DNA of 64,000 nt from Inia geoffrensis. Lineage: Eukaryota > Chordata > Mammalia > Artiodactyla > Iniidae. The stretch covers positions 18,258,680 through 18,322,679 of the forward strand of contig CM070913.1 of NCBI GenBank assembly GCA_036417435.1, written 5' to 3'. Of this stretch, positions 59,288 to 64,000 are shown piece after piece. Each line of letters starts with the position of its first letter. The first letter of the stretch is position 1. The notes under the pieces were generated by a model that ran no database searches, was not told where the DNA came from, and was given only the letters and a program-made list of their open reading frames with translations. Both the position numbers and the translations under genes were made by a program.

Positions 59288-59700
59288 TGTATTAGCCAAC
59301 TCACGCTGCCGTAACAAACTACCACAGACTGGGTGGCTTACGTAACAGAGACTTACTTTCTCACAGTTCTGGAGGCTGCAAGTCCCTGCTTAATGTCCAG
59401 CAGGGTCAGTTTCTGGTGAAAGCTCTCTTCCTGGCTTGCAAACATCTGCCTTTTTGCCGTGTCCTTACCTGGTGGAGGCAGGGAAGGAAAAAGAGAAGGG
59501 AATAAGAAAGAGAGAGTGGGGGGGGGAGAGAGAGTCTTCCTCTTCTGATAAGGCTACAGCCTTATGAACAAAGCTCCCACCTTATGACCTCACTTAACCT
59601 TAATTACCTCCTAAAGACTCAGTCTCCAACAACAGTCACCTTGGGGGTTAGGCCTTCAATATATGAACGTGGGGGAGAAGACACAACTCAGTCCACAGCA
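59288..59700 (-). mobile_element. MLT1A-like MaLR solo LTR, complete
   Basis: Starts TGTATTAGCCAACTCACGC, then 'ccacagactgggtggcttac', 'tcacagttctggaggctgca', 'cacttaaccttaattacctc' and ends 'acaactcagtccacagca'. Contains a G-run and GA units at about 59500-59535, in the same relative place as the (GA)n of the copy at 49813. The best preserved LTR here. Confidence 0.92.
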
Positions 59701-60469
59701 TCTACTAACTTTTCCTCTTGATTCCAAAAGGTTTCAAGAAGTTATTTTTTAGACCTGTTTGTTTTTGAGTCATTGCCACTTAAAAGAAACTGAGACCATC
59801 CATCAACCACCCATCTCTCCCACTGACCCTTTAAAAAGGCCTCTCTGTCATTATGTAACCCCCTTGAGGGAGGGAGTCCAAAGAAGGATGAGAAAAACAT
59901 AGATCAAGCATGGATTTAAAAGAAAAGCTTTGTCAGTTTCGTTTTCTTCTTTTTTTTTAAACTCAGGAATGGTTGATTCACAGTTATAATGCTATTATAT
60001 TATTGTTGCCAACTGCCAAGTCACGTCTGAGCTGCCAACCTAAGTTTCAGACTTTCAGAGAAAGAACTGTTCCACATTGAGCCATTTGTACTTGTTTAAT
60101 TTCACATAAAGAATCCGCCTTAAAAAAAAAAAAAAAGAATCCGCCTTAACAATTCTGGAGAATGAAGGTACCAGAGTTTGAGGATCGAAACCCCTTTACT
60201 TAACTTCTTACCGTGTTGTCCGTTAAAATACCTAAATGGGGGAAAATAATCTCACAAGGGCACCAAAAACTTCTATAAAGGATCGAGCAGACATGGGGTT
60301 CAGGTAGGTGCTTTTACGGACAACAATACGGAAAACAGGGAACTAAGAAACAGCATCGGCCTGTTTCCTGAAGCTCCAGTCCCAGAAAGGATGTGGCATA
60401 GCTTTGATGCTCTGTGTGTCTCTCTGCTGTGGGATTTTAAAAGTCTGAAAAATCCTTAATAGCTTTGAT
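59701..60469. other. Unassigned DNA with a poly(A) insertion
   Basis: About 770 bases with no recognised family; contains the duplicated site around the A-run at 60108. Confidence 0.45.
60108..60147 (+). mobile_element. Apparent poly(A)-only retroinsertion
   Basis: AAAGAATCCGCCTT occurs at 60108-60121 and again at 60134-60147, with only A's between. This is what an L1-type insertion would leave if only the A-tail were copied, with its target duplicated. The bottom strand at the left edge reads TTCTTT/ATG, which suits L1 endonuclease. A slippage duplication is the alternative. Confidence 0.55.
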
Positions 60470-60870
60470 ATCTTAAATCTCTGCATGCATCTGAATCACC
60501 TGGGGGGCATTTTTAAATTTTAGGTATTTTTTTATTGAAGCATAGTTGATTTAAATGTTGTGGTCGTTTCTGGTATACAGCAAAGTTATTCAGTTATTAT
60601 CTGTGTGTGTGTGTGTTCTTATTATTTTCCATTATGGGATATTACAAGATATTGAATATAGTTCCCTGTGCTATACAGTAGGACCTGTTGTTTATCTGCT
60701 TTATATATAGTAGTTTGTATCTGCTAATTGCAAACGGAGGGCATTTTAAGATGCATATTTTGGGTCCTACTCCTGATGTTTCTGATGTACTGAGGTGAGG
60801 CCTGAGAATTAGCATCTAACAAGTTCCCAGGTAATGCTCATGCTACTGGTTTGGGGGCTAAGTTTTACTA
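60470..60870 (-). mobile_element. hAT fossil of MER5/MER20 type, split by an L1
   Basis: 'gcatgcatctgaatcacctg' before the L1 and 'cctgagaattagcatctaac', 'aagttcccaggtaatgctca' after it follow one element. It resembles the fossil at 10692 in the opposite orientation. Confidence 0.7.
60517..60736 (-). mobile_element. L1 3'UTR fragment nested in the hAT fossil
   Basis: 'attgaagcatagttgattta', '(GT)n' and 'atattgaatatagttccctg' match the L1 3'UTR lineage of 39796 and 42678. GGGCATTTTTAA (60505-60516) and GGGCATTTTAA (60739-60749) look like the target duplication, so it inserted after the hAT element. Confidence 0.88.
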
Positions 60871-60940
60871 TATTACAGGGCTCCTCTCCTCCATGGCAGC
60901 TGAGCTGAAATCAAGGAAAAGTAGGGAGCCACCCAAGTTC

Positions 60941-61065
60941 AGTGGTTCTCAACCTTGGCTATTTGTTAGAATCCCTTGAGGAACATTTAAAAATACTGAT
61001 CTAAGAATCTCCGAGCTGGGACTGGGACATCGATATGTTTTAAAGCTCCTCATTTGTCTCCAGTG
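60941..61065 (+). mobile_element. MER5A-like hAT fossil
   Basis: Begins CAGTGGTTCTCAACCTTGGC, the characteristic terminal repeat, then 'catttaaaaatactgatcta' and 'tttaaagctcctcatttgtc'. Right end diverged. Confidence 0.85.
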
Positions 61066-62061
61066 TGCACACGTTTTCCTTTTCTGATTAGATGTCAAGA
61101 TGGTCACTTGCTCCAAATGAATGGAGTTGGTAGTGCCTGAATAAACCTCTGGAAGACAGAGAGGAGACTTAGTGAAAAACTCTTTCAATGTACCTTCTAA
61201 TCAGGGCTCCAAGTAGACATAAAACTTCCAAATGTGAGGATAGGTATCCCACAAAAAGCTGTACTAGTGTCATTTAAAATATATTGTAATGATAAGAAAA
61301 ATATATCAGATTGGTGACCTGGTTCTAGTGTTTCCACCATCACTTGCTGGTTATTTGACTAGTAAAATATGTGACTAGAAAACAGTGATAATAGTATCTT
61401 TCCTGCTAGAAAGATTTTTAGAATATCTCCAAGTCCATTTAGCTCTATGATCACATTGTCATGGTAACCAGAAAGAAAGTCTTAAATAATACTGAATGAT
61501 CTGCTTAAAATTCTATATCTCATATTGCTTTTGTTCAACATGGTGTATGGCAGGCAGTTAGCTTTGAGATAGATGACTGAATCACCAGTATGATATGAAC
61601 TTTAAAAAGAAATAAAATGAATATCTTCACCAAAGAAATCTGTTACCCCTTTTTAAAATCTAGTTTATGTTAAAAAAATTTTTTGTCACAGAGCAGATAA
61701 ACAAGGTCACTGTGACTTCTTTTACACAGAAACATTTCACTGCTAAAATTTAGTATTATTCCAATAAACTAAAATACCAATGAATTGTCTTTTAAGTTAC
61801 ATACTACGTACAATTTCAATGTGACTGTCCTATGTGAATTTCAATGTGGCAAATGGAAGTAATAATCACATATTTGTTTATAAATTTTCCTTGCACTTAC
61901 TAATATTATGAAAATTATGGAGGGCCAATGTGGAATTAATTTATATATTTCATTCCTTGGTTATTCCAACTTGTCTCATGCTCCAAATTAACTACTAAGA
62001 GATACCTTACAACATCAAATATAGTACTCATAAAATATAGTACAAGTTGATACGTGCTATC
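61066..62061. other. Unassigned AT-rich DNA
   Basis: About 1 kb without a clear family. The text at about 61315-61420 is faintly MIR-like. Confidence 0.4.
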
Positions 62062-62187
62062 TTTTTTTTTTTAAACATCTTTATTGGAGTATAATTGCTT
62101 TACAATGCTGTGTTAGTTTCTGCTTTATAACAAAGTGAATCAGTTATACATATACATATGTTCCCCTATCCCTTCCCTCTTGCATCT

Positions 62188-62206
62188 CCCTCCCTCCCAC
62201 CCTCCC
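62188..62206 (-). other. G-quadruplex motif in L1 3'UTR
   Basis: Five runs of three G on the minus (L1 sense) strand with single-base loops (GGGAGGGTGGGAGGGAGGG). Polypurine G4-forming tracts are a known feature of many L1 3'UTRs. Confidence 0.85.
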
Positions 62207-62437
62207 TATCCCACCTCTCTAGGTGGTCACAAAGCACTGAGCTGATCTCCCTGTGCTATGCGGCTGCTTCTCACTAGCTATCTATTTTACGTTTGGTAGT
62301 GTATATATGTCCATGCCACTCTCTCGCTTTGTCACAGCTTACCCTTCCCCCTCCCCATATCCTCAAGTCCATTCTTAAGTAGGTCTGTGTCTTTATTCCC
62401 GTCCTACCCCTAGGTTCTTCATGACCTTTTTTTCTTC

Positions 62438-63832
62438 TTAAATTCCATATATATGTGTTAGCATACGGTATTTGTTTTTCTCTTTCTGACTTACTTCACT
62501 CTGTATGACAGACTCTAGGTCCATCCACCTCACTACAGATATCTCAATTTCGTTTCTTTTTATGGCTGAGTAATATTCCATTGTATATATGTGCCACATC
62601 TTCTTTATCCATGCATCCAATGATGGACACCTAGGTTGTTTCCATGTCCTGGCTATTGTAAATAGAGCTGCGATGAATATTTTGGTACATGACTCTTTTT
62701 GGATTATGGTTTTCTCAGGGTATATGCCCAGTAGTGGGATTGTTGGGTGGTATGGTAGTTCTATTTGTAGTTTTTTAACGAACCTCCATACTGTTCTCCA
62801 TAGTGGCTGAACCAATTCACATTCCCACCAGCAGTGCAAGAGGGTTCCCTTTTCTCCACACCTTCTCCAGCATTTATTGTTTCTAGATTTTTTGATGATG
62901 GCCATTCTGACTGCTGTGAGGTGATACCTCATTGTAGTTTTGATTTGCATTTCTCTAATGATTAATGATGTTGAGCATTCTGTCATGTGTTTGTTGGCAG
63001 TCTGTATATCTTCTTTGGAGAAATGTCTATTTAGGTCTTCTGCCCATTTTGGATTGGGTTGTTTATTTTTTTGTTATTGAGCTGCATGAACTGCTTGTAA
63101 ATCCTGGAAATTAATCCTTTGTCTGTTGCTTCATCTGCAAATATTTTCTCCCATTCTGAGGGTTGTCTTTTGGTCTTGTTTATGGTTTCCTTTGCTGTGC
63201 AAAAGCTTTGAAGTTTCATTAGGTCCCATTTGTTTATTTTTGTTTTTATTTCCATTTCTCTAGGAGGTGGGTCAGAAAGGATCTTGCTGTGATTTATGTC
63301 ATAGAGTGTTCTGCCTATGTTTTCCTCTAAGAGTTTGATAGTGTCTGGCCTTATATTTAGGTCTTTAATCCATTTGGAGTTTATTTTTGTGCATGATGTT
63401 AGGGAAGGTTCTAATTTCATACTTTTACAGGTACCTGTCCAGTTTTCCCAGCACCACCTATTGAAGAGGCTATCTTTTGTCCACTGTATATTCTTACCTC
63501 CTTTGTCAAAGATAAGGTGACCATATGTGTGTGGGTTTATCTCTGGGCTTTCTATCCTGTTCCATTGATCTATATTTCTGTTTTTGTGCCAGTACCATAC
63601 TGTCTTGATTACTGTAGCTTTGTAGTATAGTCTGAAGTCAGGGAGCCTGATTCCTCCAGTTCCATTTTTTGTTCCCAGATTGCTTTGGCTATTCGGGGTC
63701 TTTTGTGTTTCCATACAAATTGTGAAATTTTTTGTTCTAGTTCTGTGAAAAATGCCAGTGGTAGTTTGATAGGGATTGAATCTGTAGATTGCTTTGGGTA
63801 GTGGAGTCATTTTCACAATGTTGATTCTTACC
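62438..63832 (-). pseudogene. L1 ORF2 C-terminal remnant, few lesions
   Basis: Residues include the conserved [19 protein letters not shown] (about 63660-63600) and, in the second part, [16 protein letters not shown], the cysteine/histidine-rich tail of ORF2p, ending in THIYGI before the stop at 62438. The two open parts are joined by a frame change near 63046, where the T-run in CCCATTTTGGATTG is one base shorter than in the L1 at 43387 (CCCATTTTTGGATTG). Endonuclease and most of the RT domain are absent by truncation, so no activity is possible. Confidence 0.9.
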
Positions 63833-63849
63833 TTTATTAGTCCAAATTT

Positions 63850-64000
63850 CAAGTGGCTGGGTACCTACGTGCAAAATAATGAATTGCACCCTTACCTCAT
63901 ACAATATATAAAAATTAACTCAAAATGGATTGAAGACCTAAATATTAGAGCTAAAACTATATAAAACTCTTAGAAGAAAACATATAGGAGTAAATCTTTA
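63850..64000 (+). mobile_element. Older L1 fragment running off the window
   Basis: 'gtggctgggtacctacgtgc', 'aaaattaactcaaaatggat', 'tagagctaaaactatataaa' and 'cttagaagaaaacatatagg' match ORF2 in sense. This ORF2 region also occurs in the L1 at 62062 but is of an older type, so the two are separate copies. Confidence 0.85.

Larger units (their letters stand above)
62062..63832 (-). mobile_element. Younger L1, 5'-truncated
   Basis: T-run, then a 3'UTR starting 'aacatctttattggagtata' that differs from every other L1 here, then the ORF2 C-terminal part up to the segment RINIVKMT (about 63829-63806). Two long frames remain (63852-63031 and 62986-62438), so it is the least decayed L1 in the window. 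No target duplication was found. It ends against an older L1 in the opposite orientation. Confidence 0.92.

Noticed and set aside
62062..64000. 5' inversion (twin priming) of one L1
   Set aside because: The sense piece is an older type and repeats an ORF2 region already present in the antisense copy, so two separate L1s explain it better.

Overview
This window looks like gene-poor nuclear DNA from a cetacean (whale or dolphin). The main evidence is ten copies of the tRNA-derived CHR SINE of Cetartiodactyla. Seven are a short, CpG-rich, fairly uniform form (head GGGCTTCCCTGGTGG, GC-rich body, A-tail) that I associate with whales and dolphins. I saw no Alu, B1/B2, carnivore SINEC, Bov-tA or BovB element. 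No exon, tRNA, rRNA, CpG island, CRISPR array or bacterial-type gene could be supported. The only protein-like reading frames that make sense are decayed LINE-1 ORF1/ORF2 pieces. All repeat calls were made by eye, and family names below the superfamily level are approximate.

Layout. Positions 1-12,600: an old L1 piece, a MIR, an MLT1 LTR, an inverted pair of CHR SINEs inserted beside and into a MIR, a long CHR copy at the end of an L1 fragment, a 5'-truncated L1 with target duplications, a hAT fossil and a second MLT1. Positions 12,600-25,300: mostly unassigned AT-rich DNA with L2, MIR and old L1 relics, microsatellites, and exact 17-bp and 43-bp tandem duplications. Positions 25,336-31,655: a nearly complete but dead L1 carrying a CHR insertion. 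Positions 31,665-40,430: an L2, a pogo-like MITE with TA duplications, a rearranged L1 with a young CHR, a 152-bp inverted repeat of about 97% identity with arms about 1.9 kb apart, and an MLT1-like LTR. Positions 42,678-49,260: two L1s in the same orientation, the second full length (5.87 kb, 14-bp target duplications, complete 5'UTR) but inactivated. Positions 49,275-62,060: MLT1, L2 and MIR relics, a 20-bp perfect hairpin, an apparent poly(A)-only insertion, and an L1 nested in a hAT fossil. Positions 62,062-64,000: a younger 5'-truncated L1 facing an older L1 in the opposite orientation.

The L1, CHR and MLT1 copies lie mostly on the minus strand (about 21 of 27). If this is not chance, it would fit the window being an intron of a plus-strand gene, because L1 and LTR copies in introns tend to be antisense to the host gene. 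Nothing in the window proves it is transcribed. I found no undescribed gene system. The observations most worth checking are the inverted repeat at 34,175/36,243, the poly(A)-only insertion at 60,108, the hairpin at 56,617, the internal repeat ladder in long CHR copies, and the ORF1-ORF2 read-through in the full-length L1.
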